Assembly (NCBI GenBank): GCA_003158365.1 | Contig: PMIW01000054.1 | Span: 1-45,851 of the forward strand | Reading direction: 5' to 3' | DNA: 45,851 nt | From: Ignavibacteriota bacterium | GTDB taxonomy: Bacteria > Bacteroidota > Ignavibacteria > Tepidaquicellales > Tepidaquicellaceae | Shown: piece by piece, positions 1 through 9,500 of the stretch | Layout: each line of letters begins with the position of its first letter | Position numbering within the stretch: the first letter of the stretch is position 1 | Translations under genes and position numbers: made by a program | Notes under the pieces: generated by a model | Seen by the model: only the letters and a program-made list of their open reading frames with translations | Told to the model about the DNA's origin: nothing | The model's database searches: none

Positions 1-81
1 GGACTTACAAGCGGAATTTATCTTTACAGGATGGAATGCAACGGGTACAGTGAAACGAAAAGAATGGTTCTGTTAAAATAA
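1..81 (+). CDS. 3' end of a T9SS-sorted exported protein (partial)
   Basis: Frame 1 is open from the window edge to a TAA at 79-81. It encodes the last 26 residues of a protein, with GLTSGIYLYRM followed by TKRMVLLK. This is the terminal part of the type A sorting domain used by the type IX secretion system, the same ending seen in about nine other genes here. The domain is normally cleaved or anchored at the outer membrane. The functional part of the protein lies outside the window, so no activity can be assigned. Confidence 0.8.
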   Translation, partial: GLTSGIYLYRMECNGYSETKRMVLLK

Positions 82-104
82 TTTTTGCTTTAAATATTTT
101 TAAA

Positions 105-138
105 ATTTTAAGAGCCTGCCTTGGCGGGCTCTTAAAAT
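105..138. terminator. Bidirectional hairpin terminator
   Basis: A perfect 12-base inverted repeat (105-116 and 127-138) extends inward by GCC/GGC pairs, and A/T runs flank it on both sides. It lies between the plus-strand gene ending at 81 and the minus-strand gene ending at 178. It can therefore stop transcription from both convergent genes. Confidence 0.75.
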
Positions 139-177
139 TATTATCCGCCTTTTAAGGATGATTTGATTTCTCTTATT

Positions 178-639
178 TTACGCTTTTCCGTAAACTCTTT
201 CATAGATAATCTTTCCGAGTATCGGAACCCTTACTTTTTCACCCTGGAAAGATTTTACTGCGAGATAAATACCGTAAGAGATTCCCGCTAAAACAAATAT
301 CATTATAACAGCACCGAATAATATAGAAATAATAATCATATATTCGGGTAATCCGTCACTATGCCTGTAATATCCTGATGTATGGAATCCCAGACTGCCA
401 AATAATATTATCATAAAAAAAGCCACAAAAAATCCTATAATCACCGAATAAGCCAGATGATAAAAAATTGACTGTAAAGCATGAAATCTTACAAATTTGG
501 ATTTATCCTTTTGAATCGCCCAGATAATAATAGGCACCAGTATCCCGCCCAAAATCATCGAAAGATGACAAAACAAAGATAAAGTTTTTTCATCACTCGT
601 TATTATTTCTTCGGTTTTAATTTCTTCAGTGTTTTCCAT
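178..639 (-). CDS. DUF4870 family small membrane protein
   Basis: This 153-residue protein has an acidic N-terminus followed by three or four hydrophobic segments (about residues 22-45, 58-82 and 98-127). The pattern FCHLSMILGG, then KFVRFHALQS, is typical of the DUF4870 family. These are small inner-membrane proteins of unknown function, often near Tic20-like sequences. The start ATG is clear and is preceded by an AT-rich leader. The gene is the last of a minus-strand set that runs down from 3020. Its first six codons are repeated in a tiny reading frame just upstream (691-756). Family assignment is fairly sure; function is unknown. Confidence 0.75.
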   Translation of the reverse strand: MENTEEIKTEEIITSDEKTLSLFCHLSMILGGILVPIIIWAIQKDKSKFVRFHALQSIFYHLAYSVIIGFFVAFFMIILFGSLGFHTSGYYRHSDGLPEYMIIISILFGAVIMIFVLAGISYGIYLAVKSFQGEKVRVPILGKIIYERVYGKA

Positions 640-690
640 AAATAAATTTTATTAAGTTAGAATCGTTCTTTATATTTCATTATACGTCTG

Positions 691-756
691 TTATAAAAAA
701 AAGTTTTCATTCTTTCCCGAATACTCTGTCTGCTTTACTTCTTCAGTATTTTCCAT
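691..756 (-). pseudogene. Truncated copy of the DUF4870 gene start (21 codons)
   Basis: A 21-codon frame begins MENTEEVK, nearly matching MENTEEIK of the downstream DUF4870 gene, and stops at a TAA (691-693). It starts 10 bases after the stop codon of the DUF1028 gene and ends 51 bases before the DUF4870 start. The similarity covers the start codon and the first 20 or so bases and then fades. The best reading is a remnant of a tandem duplication. A short leader peptide is a less likely alternative. Confidence 0.4.
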
Positions 757-766
757 AAATAAAAAT

Positions 767-1774
767 TTATTTTATAATAACCATTCTTTTTGTATCGCTG
801 AAATCATCAGTGCTTAACCTGAAGTAATATACCCCGCTGGCAAGCCTGTTTGGCTCCCATTTCATATCATAAGTTCCGGCTTTCAAATCAGAATTAATTA
901 CTGTCGCAACTTCCTTTCCAAGTAAATCATATACCTTTAAACTCACGAATCCGTTATCTTTCAGGTTGAACTTGAAATTCGTGGAAGGATTAAAAGGGTT
1001 AGGATAATTCTGGAATAGTATTGTTTTTTCCGGTACTATATCCGAATATCCGTAAACACCCGTCATCCATCCGTTAAAAAGAACCTGAAGTGAATCAATA
1101 GGGTCGTGGCTTACAGCGGCATTTAAAACTTTAAGGTCTAATTTCAGCACACCCAGAGTATCTGATGTCCGCGCAACACGTATGAAAGCAGATTGCGAAG
1201 AAGTATTTCTCGCGGCACACCTTGTATCAGCACCGATAACTTTTGCACCCTGCAATGCCGCCATAAGTTTCTGTGCAAGGCTTCCCTGAGTCCTGTTGAA
1301 CCTCGCCTGCATTGAATCGAGAATCTGCGAACCCAATAATATATTACCCTGAATAGTGTATGTTGCACCTATTATATGACCTTTCCAGTTAGTGCAGTTA
1401 GTTCCCGTATAAGCCGCAGTTCTTCCGCCATTAACCAAATCTATGATTCCATATTGCCTGAGAGTAGGATTATTTTGTGCATCATGAGCAATTAATGAAT
1501 CGAGAATTTGTTGCGGTGGAAGATGAAGATTCATTAAAGATTTTGCATAATTATAATTTGCCTGCAGCCATGATGCCTGTGTATGAACAACTCCCCAGCC
1601 GGGGTGTACATCGGTAAGTATTGTACAGTCTGTAACGCAGGAAGCACCTGCACTTCCTACCTCTCCGGTAACCGGATCAATTGCCACTATTGAAAAAGTA
1701 TCCTGTGAGCTGACATTAAAAGCAAAAACTAAAGAAAAAATAAAAAATAAAGTACAGGAAATAATTTTTTTCAT
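767..1774 (-). CDS. DUF1028 family exported protein with T9SS sorting domain
   Basis: The start is placed at the ATG at 1774, giving 335 residues. The longer frame from 1831 would run into the upstream gene, and 1774 begins a good signal peptide (MKKIISCTLFFIFSLVFAF, cut near SSQ). The body starts FSIVAIDPVTGEVGSAGAS, the hallmark of DUF1028, a domain with an Ntn-hydrolase-like fold found in many secreted bacterial proteins. Its activity has not been firmly established. The last 80 or so residues hold NYPNPFNPST, VYDLLGKEV and a final KRMVIIK, a type A T9SS signal. The gene lies 19 bases after the papain-like gene and is probably cotranscribed with it. Confidence 0.85.
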   Translation of the reverse strand: MKKIISCTLFFIFSLVFAFNVSSQDTFSIVAIDPVTGEVGSAGASCVTDCTILTDVHPGWGVVHTQASWLQANYNYAKSLMNLHLPPQQILDSLIAHDAQNNPTLRQYGIIDLVNGGRTAAYTGTNCTNWKGHIIGATYTIQGNILLGSQILDSMQARFNRTQGSLAQKLMAALQGAKVIGADTRCAARNTSSQSAFIRVARTSDTLGVLKLDLKVLNAAVSHDPIDSLQVLFNGWMTGVYGYSDIVPEKTILFQNYPNPFNPSTNFKFNLKDNGFVSLKVYDLLGKEVATVINSDLKAGTYDMKWEPNRLASGVYYFRLSTDDFSDTKRMVIIK

Positions 1775-1793
1775 TTTTGTAAAATTAATGTTT

Positions 1794-3020
1794 CTATTTT
1801 TGGAATTTTTCAAGAAGATTCCCAACAGCATCCTTATTAACCATAAAATCCATCATTTTCAGTTTGACATAATCTTCGTGATAGAAATAATATCCTTTTG
1901 GTTCGACATTTTTTGAACCTGCACCCGAATCTTTTATTAAAAACCAGTCTTTTCCGTTTTTAGTCTCAAATCCGACTATGTGAATTCCATGGTCATCTCC
2001 GGTAGTCTGGTTTGAAAAACGGAACTGGCGGGCATAATCATCTATATAATCGGACGGGATATCGAAAGTGGGAATAATAGCGCATTTTACATGAGAGTCA
2101 TATCCCGGTTCAGATACATCACCTCCTAGAGCAACAGTATAACCGTTTCGGACCGACTGTTTTATTAAACTCATAAATACATCCAGCGGTACATTATAAT
2201 AATCCTTGCTGTGCCACCAGTTATCCGGGACTTTATACTCTACCTGCTGATAAAACGGTTCCTGCATATAAGAAACTACGTCAACATAATCGTCGAGCTT
2301 CAGGTCAACAAATTTATTAAAATATTCCTGTGGTGTGTATTCATCCCCGTCAACTTTCACTTTCGCAGGAGGTGCTCCGAGATAGTGATTCATTATATCT
2401 TTTATCGTTGCAACAGTTTCCTCTTCATTCCAAAGATTATTCTTTTTTGCATTCTGAAGATAACTTGTCATCTCATCAATCATTTTAGTGTGGTCGTGGT
2501 ACATCTGCCCCGGAAGCAAGCCGGTGTATGATTCCAGAGGAACAGCACCATACTTCTTCCAGATTCTCGGTACTGCGTTTCCCTCAGAGCCTTCACCGAA
2601 AACCGAATTCCCTCTTTCGCGAATAAAGCGTCTGGTTTTTTCCACATACTCCCAGTATACAGTGTATAGCACCGAAAGCTTAATTTCTTTTTTGTGCAAA
2701 CGGTATATTTCAGATTCGAAATACGATATTGTGGAAAAAGCCCAGCAGGTTCCTGTCTGTCCCTGAGACACGGGAGGATTGTGCCAGAAAGTTTTAAATT
2801 CATCGAGCGACTTAGGTAAATCCATTCCGCTAAAATCAACCTTGAATGATTTGCTGACTTCCTTATCGGGCGTGTTATACCTTTCAATTTCTTTCGACAT
2901 ATCTTCATAAAATTCGCTCTTCGGCTCTACAAATACTGCCTTTGTATGATTTTCATTCTGCCCTTTTGTTATAGAAGAAAAGATGAAAACAGATAATGCT
3001 AATATTAAATATTTTTTCAT
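1794..3020 (-). CDS. Papain-like C1 cysteine peptidase (aminopeptidase C/bleomycin hydrolase-like)
   Basis: This is a 408-residue exported protein with a signal peptide (MKKYLILALSVFIFSSITKG). The active-site block QGQTGTCWAFST places the oxyanion Gln at 86 and the nucleophile Cys at 92. The block DDHGIHIVG supplies His344. The third position, normally Asn in NSWG, reads KDSGAGS, with Asp364. A long insertion separates the Cys and His halves, as in the C1B bleomycin hydrolase branch. There is no T9SS ending, so the protein probably stays in the periplasm. It is the first gene of a minus-strand group (this gene, DUF1028, DUF4870) and is divergent from the BNR gene at 3132. The C1-like fold is confident; the exact activity is less so. 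Confidence 0.85.
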   Translation of the reverse strand: MKKYLILALSVFIFSSITKGQNENHTKAVFVEPKSEFYEDMSKEIERYNTPDKEVSKSFKVDFSGMDLPKSLDEFKTFWHNPPVSQGQTGTCWAFSTISYFESEIYRLHKKEIKLSVLYTVYWEYVEKTRRFIRERGNSVFGEGSEGNAVPRIWKKYGAVPLESYTGLLPGQMYHDHTKMIDEMTSYLQNAKKNNLWNEEETVATIKDIMNHYLGAPPAKVKVDGDEYTPQEYFNKFVDLKLDDYVDVVSYMQEPFYQQVEYKVPDNWWHSKDYYNVPLDVFMSLIKQSVRNGYTVALGGDVSEPGYDSHVKCAIIPTFDIPSDYIDDYARQFRFSNQTTGDDHGIHIVGFETKNGKDWFLIKDSGAGSKNVEPKGYYFYHEDYVKLKMMDFMVNKDAVGNLLEKFQK

Positions 3021-3131
3021 AATTTAATACCTAATTTTTAAATTTAATTTTGAATAATTTCCTTTAATATCAAACATTTTAAATTAATATTCCGTATAAA
3101 TATTTGTATATAACCTTTTCAAAATAAGCAT

Positions 3132-6035
3132 ATGAATAAATTAATTTTAACTCTTCTTACTTTATTATTAACAGGTATTTGTTATTCCCAGAGTAATTTC
3201 GAGAATAACCCCATTCCATTTACGAGCGCAGAAAAGAGGCTTGAGAGTTTTTCAAAGCAGTTAAGGGAGCGTGAAAATTCGATTCTGAAAAATGTGGAAT
3301 TCAGGTCAGTCGGTCCGACCGTAATGAGCGGCAGGGTCGTGGACCTTGATGTAAATCCAGACGACCCGACCATTTTTTATGTTGCATATGCATCAGGCGG
3401 TTTATGGAAGACTACAAATAATGGAATTTCATTCAACCCTTTATTCGATAATGAATCTGTAATCTCAATCGGTGATATTGCTGTAGACTGGAAGAATAAT
3501 ATTATCTACATTGGAACAGGTGAAAACAATTCGAGCCGTTCATCTTACTCAGGAACAGGAATTTACAAATCAACCGATGACGGAAAAAACTGGATTAACA
3601 TTGGACTGATTGAAACTCATAGAATTGGCAGAATCGTTATTGACCCCTCAAATCAAAATACAATATGGGTTGCGGCACTCGGACATCTTTTTTCGCCAAA
3701 TCCGGAAAGAGGAATTTATAAAACACAGGACGGAGGAAAATCGTGGAAACAGACTTTATTCATAAATGATAATACCGGTGCAATTGATTTGACAGTTAAT
3801 CCCGATAATTCGAAAATACTTTATGCTTCTATGTGGTTCAGGGAAAGAAGAAGCTGGGAAGGATATGAAGCAGGAAGCGCTTCGGGAATTTATAAAAGTC
3901 TCGACGGAGGAGACAGCTGGACTCTGATTTCCACAAAAGAAAGCGGATTTCCTGTCGGTGCAGGTATCGGAAGAATAGGACTGGCATTGTATCAGGGGAA
4001 TACAAATCTTATTTATGCTCTTCTCGACAACCACGAACTAAAAGAGAAAAAAGAAGAAAAAGAAGAAAGTGTCATAACTAAGGATTTACTAAAAAAAATC
4101 AGTGTTGAGGATTTTCTTAACTTAAAAGAGGAAGATGTAAACCAGTATCTCGATGATAATGATTTTCCCGATAAATATACTGCAAAAGTCGTTTTCGAAA
4201 TGGTCAGAAGCGGAAAAATAAAACCGGTTGCACTCGTGGAATATCTCGATGATGCAGAGAGCAGAATGTTCGAGACAGACTATAAAGGTGCGGAGGTTTA
4301 CCGCTCGGAAGATGCAGGAAAAACTTGGCATAAAACACACGAGGATAATATTAACGATGTGTTTTATACTTACGGATATTATTTCGCAAATATAAGAGTA
4401 TCACCGGCAAATCCAGATAAAATTTTTGTACTGGGTGTACCTATAATCAGGTCTGATGACGGTGGAAAAACTTTTAAATTAATTTCAAGAGAAAATGTTC
4501 ACGCAGATAATCACGCACTGTGGATTAATCCAAAACGCGAAGGTCATATAATACTCGGAAATGACGGTGGTATAAATATCAGCTATGACGACGGAAAAAC
4601 CTGGTTCAAAGCAAATACACCTGCGGTCGGACAGTTTTATTCTGTGAATATTGATTATGAAAAACCCTACAATGTATATGGCGGGCTTCAGGATAACGGA
4701 GTTTGGTACGGTCCGAGCACATACATAGCAAATTACAACTGGTATGCTTCAGGTGAATACCCTTACAAATCCTTAATGGGCGGCGATGGCATGCAGGTAG
4801 CAATCGATATGAGAGATAACAACACTGTATATACAGGTTACCAGTTCGGTAATTATTACAGGATTAAAAAAAACGAACATGATTATAAATATATAACACC
4901 AAAACACGATTTAGGTGAAAAGCCGTTCAGGTTTAACTGGCAGTCACCTATTCAAATTTCGGTTCATAATCAGGATATAATTTATTTTGGTTCGAACAAA
5001 CTTCACCGCTCGATGAATAAAGGGGATAGTTTTGAAACAATCTCGGGAGATTTAACAAACGGCGGAAGACCGGGAAAGGTGCCTTACGGCACGCTTACAA
5101 CGATTCACGAATCTCCCTTAAAATTCGGACTAATTTATACAGGCAGTGATGATGGTGCTGTATATGTGACAAAGAGCGGAGGATATATCTGGGAAAATAT
5201 TTCAGACGGACTTCCCCGTTATTACTGGATTAGCAGGGTTCAGGCATCTGCATTCGATACTGCTGCCGTATATGTTTCTGTGAATGGTTTCAGATGGGAT
5301 AATTTCGAACCTCTGTTATTCCGCTCGACTGATTACGGGAAAAACTGGATTCAGATTGGAAAAGATTTACCTCTTGCCCCTGTAAATGTTATAAAAGAAG
5401 ACCCGGTTAATGAAAATATTTTATATGCGGGAACTGACCTGGGAATTTTTGTATCGCTTGATAAAGGAAAAAACTTTTTACCGCTATTCAAAGGTCTTCC
5501 GAACGTACCTGTTCACGACCTCGTAATTCATCCGAGAGATAAAGAACTGGTCGCCGGTACTCACGGCAGGTCTATATATATTGCCGATGTTCAGTACATT
5601 CAACAGTTTACTGATGATATTCTGAAAAAAGATTTATATGTTTTTGATTTACAGGATATCAATTTTAATAAAAACTGGGGAAGAAAAGATGATACATGGT
5701 CTGATACTCTTGTACCTGACTTTTCTTTCATATATTACTGCAATAAACCCGGTATTCTGAAAATCAGCATTTATACCGAAGACAGCCTTAATATTAACAG
5801 CCTGGAATACAGGAGTGATGCAGGTTTGAACTTTATGAAATATGATTTATCAGTAGACGGTAATAAAGCAGACCTGTATTTAAACGATATTAAATATTTA
5901 AAGAAAGATAAGAAAACAGATACAAACAAGATTTATCTGAAACCGGGTAAATACGCCGTGGAATTCGAGTTGAACGGAATCACAGAAAGAAAAACTTTCG
6001 AAATCAAAGACCATAAAAGAAAAGGACGGAATTAG
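3132..6035 (+). CDS. Exported BNR/Asp-box beta-propeller protein (sortilin/sialidase-like)
   Basis: This 967-residue protein has a signal peptide (MNKLILTLLTLLLTGICYS). At least eight Asp-box turns of the S-x-D-x-G-x-x-W/F type are visible, for example STDDGKNW, SLDGGDSW, SEDAGKTW, SYDDGKTW and STDYGKNW. This indicates one or two BNR beta-propellers, as in sortilin/Vps10 and glycoside-hydrolase-like proteins. Residues about 300-385 form a highly charged Lys/Glu insertion between propeller blades. The C-terminus (DHKRKGRN) is basic and lacks the T9SS signal, so a periplasmic or membrane-associated location is likely. No catalytic residues can be identified with confidence, and a binding or scaffold role is as likely as hydrolysis. 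The gene is monocistronic. Confidence 0.75.
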   Translation: MNKLILTLLTLLLTGICYSQSNFENNPIPFTSAEKRLESFSKQLRERENSILKNVEFRSVGPTVMSGRVVDLDVNPDDPTIFYVAYASGGLWKTTNNGISFNPLFDNESVISIGDIAVDWKNNIIYIGTGENNSSRSSYSGTGIYKSTDDGKNWINIGLIETHRIGRIVIDPSNQNTIWVAALGHLFSPNPERGIYKTQDGGKSWKQTLFINDNTGAIDLTVNPDNSKILYASMWFRERRSWEGYEAGSASGIYKSLDGGDSWTLISTKESGFPVGAGIGRIGLALYQGNTNLIYALLDNHELKEKKEEKEESVITKDLLKKISVEDFLNLKEEDVNQYLDDNDFPDKYTAKVVFEMVRSGKIKPVALVEYLDDAESRMFETDYKGAEVYRSEDAGKTWHKTHEDNINDVFYTYGYYFANIRVSPANPDKIFVLGVPIIRSDDGGKTFKLISRENVHADNHALWINPKREGHIILGNDGGINISYDDGKTWFKANTPAVGQFYSVNIDYEKPYNVYGGLQDNGVWYGPSTYIANYNWYASGEYPYKSLMGGDGMQVAIDMRDNNTVYTGYQFGNYYRIKKNEHDYKYITPKHDLGEKPFRFNWQSPIQISVHNQDIIYFGSNKLHRSMNKGDSFETISGDLTNGGRPGKVPYGTLTTIHESPLKFGLIYTGSDDGAVYVTKSGGYIWENISDGLPRYYWISRVQASAFDTAAVYVSVNGFRWDNFEPLLFRSTDYGKNWIQIGKDLPLAPVNVIKEDPVNENILYAGTDLGIFVSLDKGKNFLPLFKGLPNVPVHDLVIHPRDKELVAGTHGRSIYIADVQYIQQFTDDILKKDLYVFDLQDINFNKNWGRKDDTWSDTLVPDFSFIYYCNKPGILKISIYTEDSLNINSLEYRSDAGLNFMKYDLSVDGNKADLYLNDIKYLKKDKKTDTNKIYLKPGKYAVEFELNGITERKTFEIKDHKRKGRN

Positions 6036-6045
6036 GATTAAAATG

Positions 6046-6124
6046 AATATTGGGTAATATGATACTTAGAGATTATTTTAACAATTATTGTCATCTAAAA
6101 TAATTCCGTATCATCCTCAATATT
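6046..6124. repeat. Long interrupted inverted repeat
   Basis: Three nested arm pairs match perfectly: 6046-6052 with 6118-6124 (7 bases), 6059-6065 with 6108-6114 (7 bases), and 6072-6080 with 6096-6104 (9 bases). The innermost loop is 15 bases. The whole 79-base element sits between the BNR gene stop and the HU promoter. It may end the BNR transcript, or it may be a small palindromic mobile element. No clear target duplication is seen. Confidence 0.5.
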
Positions 6125-6182
6125 TAAGGATTTCGGCGAACAACCATATTAGAAAACATATTAAATAATATTAAATTAATTA

Positions 6183-6213
6183 TTGCTATTTAAATAATAC
6201 AATATTATATTTG
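6183..6213 (+). promoter_or_regulatory. Bacteroidetes-type promoter for the HU gene
   Basis: TTG at 6183-6185 and TATATTTG at 6206-6213 (consensus TAnnTTTG) are 20 bases apart, which fits the -33/-7 pattern of the Bacteroidetes primary sigma factor. The predicted start near 6219 gives a leader of about 30 bases before the ATG at 6249. Confidence 0.5.
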
Positions 6214-6248
6214 TATGAAAACTTTTTTAAAACCTAAAAATATCATTT

Positions 6249-6527
6249 ATGAACAAAGAACAACTTATTGACAAATTAGCAGGCGAAATAAAAGTAACAA
6301 AAGTTACTGCAAAAGCCGCGATAGACAGTATTATGGATATCATTAAAAAAACTCTCAAAAAAGGGGATAAAGTTGGATTAGTCGGTTTTGGTACGTTCCA
6401 GGTCGGTAAAAGGAAAGCCCGCAAAGGCCGCAACCCGCAGACCGGAAAAGAAATCAACATTGCTGCCAAGAAAGTTGTAAAATTCAAAGCCGGAAAAGAA
6501 TTCGCAGGATACGTGAATAAAAAGTAA
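6249..6527 (+). CDS. HU-family nucleoid DNA-binding protein
   Basis: This is a 92-residue basic protein of standard HU length. It begins MNKEQLIDKLA and carries GFGTFQVGKRKARKGRNPQTG, the conserved core leading into the DNA-binding beta arm, followed by KFKAGKEF. HU dimers bend and compact DNA with little sequence preference. The gene stands alone, with its own promoter-like sequence upstream and a strong intrinsic terminator downstream. This fits a highly expressed single gene. The HU/IHF class is certain; HU is favoured over IHF on general similarity. Confidence 0.95.
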   Translation: MNKEQLIDKLAGEIKVTKVTAKAAIDSIMDIIKKTLKKGDKVGLVGFGTFQVGKRKARKGRNPQTGKEINIAAKKVVKFKAGKEFAGYVNKK

Positions 6528-6552
6528 GCTTTGTATTGGTTTTAAATTAAGG

Positions 6553-6590
6553 AAGGTATTGTGTTGTAAGACATAATACCTTTTTTATTT
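6553..6590 (+). terminator. Intrinsic terminator of the HU gene
   Basis: Arms 6553-6564 and 6571-6582 pair with one G-T wobble around a six-base loop and are followed by a T-rich run. The run overlaps the last codons of the convergent S8 peptidase gene, which ends at 6585. Confidence 0.8.
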
Positions 6591-9500
6591 TACAATCATA
6601 AATTTCCCCGTCTTATCATCGACCGCATTTCCGTTTGAATCTTTCCCTTCAGCTCTGAATATATAAACCCCCGTCGGAATATCTTTACCGTCATTGGTTT
6701 TCAGGTTCCACTCAGCTCCGCCGTTTCCTCCTGTTGCATCTACCTTTGCAAGATACCTTCCGGTTAAATCATAAATATAAATCGTAGCGGTCCTCGTCAG
6801 GTTTGCAAATGTGATGAAATCCTGTTTTGAATTTTTTGTATGCGGATTCGGATAAACAAAAACATCATTCAGGTTTTCCCTGTTGAAAATAAGTCCGAAA
6901 CTTGCTCCCGCGCCTTCGCTGATTTTTACTCCCGTCGAAGAATAAATATTAAAAGCTTTCAGCAGATAATTTTTACCGCTTGCGCCTATATAACTGATAT
7001 TCGATAAATTCAGATATAATATATTCTTGCTTGAATTATCCGCTTCAACAGATAAAACTTTAAATCTAAACGGCTCAAAAGTGTAATTGCTCTGATTCCT
7101 GCAGGTTGTTGTATCAGTGTTCAGATTAAATTCAACTTTTAATCTGTATTTATCCGCAAGCGAAACAGACCTGATGTAAAACTGAACAGAGTCAGCCTGA
7201 TTTACCGTAAACGCAATGGAATTCGAATCGACCGGCGAGCCGTAAAAATCAGAAAGTCTGTTTGTTTTAATATTATAATCCCCGTTAGGTAACCTGCTGC
7301 TGTATGAAAGCAGGTACTCAAACGAATTTTTTACTCCTACTAATTTCGGAGAGCCAGCATTGCTCACCACAAACGAATTCGGCGGAGGAATTAAAATATT
7401 TATCTTTTCGGAATATGTAACAGTCAAAAATCCGTTGCCTTCTGATATAACCTTTACCAGTTTCGATTTATTATGTACAAACACGCTAATATAATTTGTC
7501 GGCTTGCTTTCCCTCACGCTTAAACTTGTATCTACTGCGGTAATCCTGTATAAATAATTCTTCCTGTTAATTACATTCACGTCAAAATAATTATTTTGCA
7601 ATGTTGAATCATATAATACAAAATTTGCTGTGCTGTCATCATCAGCTCTGTAAACCCTGAAATAATCAGCGTTAACAACGGAGGAAAAGCTCAGATAAAC
7701 TTTATTCGAATCTAAAGAATATGCACTGTAATTCAAAGGCGTCTGAGGTCCCGTAAAAGCAATGTCCTTTTCGTAAAAATACATCGTATCATTTACATTA
7801 TTTAACCCTATTTCCTTTATGCCGTTCCCGTCAAAATCATACACAAGTTGATTTACGGAATTTACGTTATTCAGATAAAAAACAGGTTCGAATTTCTGAT
7901 TCGTATTATTATATTTGAATATATAAAAACTTTTTCCTGCATTTATCAGAATCTCGTCTTTGCTGTCTGCATCTATATTCCCGGCTTTAGTCGATACTTC
8001 CGCATTTGCTTCGTTGTTATATATATCGATCCTGTCAAAAATGCTGTATCCGTTATTAATGAATTTATATATATACAGGCTGTAGTATTGAATTAAATCA
8101 GATGAATTACTTACAGTTCCGAAAGCAAATTCTTTTTTACCGTCACCGTCGAAATCACCTGCAATAATATTATCACCTTTTAAAAATCTCTCGAGTGTAT
8201 CAGTAAATACTTTCGCAAAACCTGTTTCAGATGTATTTTTATATACATTAATTCCCAGGTTTTGCGATACTGAATTTGCAAACGGGAAATAAGTATCTAT
8301 AAATACTATTTCATTTCTGCCGTCACTGTCGAAATCTTCCACGAGAACATTCTGGGAATTCGCCTGCGAAGACACAGTACTGTACTGCAATGTGGTGATT
8401 TCTCCGAACGTACTCCCGTTATATTCAAGTATCCGTAAGCCGTTTTTACCTAAACCTAGCACTTCTTTTTTCCCGTTATTATTTACATCCGCAAATCTTA
8501 CAGACCAGAAATTTTCATTTCCTTCATCGCTCCAGATTTTTACTGCCGGGAATTGATTCGGATTCGCCGCTTCATAAACGGCTCCGTTTCGGCTCGTCGA
8601 AGTGAGCAAGTCAATTTTATTATTACTGTTCAAATATGTCAAGTCCCTTGCAATCGAAAAATCAGGCAATACATAATTTTGAATCTTATTGAATACTCCG
8701 TTTGAGTATTCATATATATTTAACTTCAGATTATTATTTATGTCATTTGTGAATAAATCTTTCTTACCTGAATTATTTATATCAAAAATACTGTTACAGG
8801 TTTGAACAAACGGTAATGCATAACTCTTTTTAATGAACCCGTAATTATTTATTTGAGGTTTTGTTGTGAAATGAAAGGATGTGTCCTGCTTTATGCTGGT
8901 AGTACCGTTTAATGACTGAGACTCAATATAAAATTCATATTCTGTATTCGGGGATAAATCTTTTTCCTTAAGTAAACCGTAATGCAAATCCGAAATCAAA
9001 CCTATATTACCCGAGCTTCCGTCAGCATAAATAAAATTAAACGGTTCTGACACATTTCTCCTTTTATAATAAATCTTTGCGATAGATTTATATCTTGTTG
9101 AAAAAGTTATAAGCTCGGAATAATAATCCCTATCTATAATCTCACCGAATGCATAATCTGTTATTGTCGAAACATTATGGTCATAATAAAATATCAGTCT
9201 GTGCTCGATTGTCCTGCCTGTGTTGCTGTTTATTACCAGCCTCAATGTATAAGATGTATCGGGAAGCCCCGTCAGATTCCATATACACGCAGTGTCCTTT
9301 AAAATCTGTGAAGTTCTGTTGGTAATAATAGGATTAAACTGAAAAGGATTTTCCCCTATTCCGTAATAAATAGAATACGAATGGAATAGCGGTGATGCGG
9401 CGGAAATCACGATTGGTATTGTACTCAGCGTATCTGAGAAATCCTGGAACGGATAAAATATTCTGGCTACAGTCGGATTATTGTAATTATTAATCGCATT

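Noticed and set aside
2480..2908. 142-residue minus-strand open frame
   Set aside because: It is an alternative frame inside the papain-like gene and would destroy the catalytic Cys region if taken as real.
7860..7900. GGTTCGAAT, like a tRNA T-loop
   Set aside because: It is inside the S8 peptidase coding sequence and no acceptor or anticodon stem can be formed around it.
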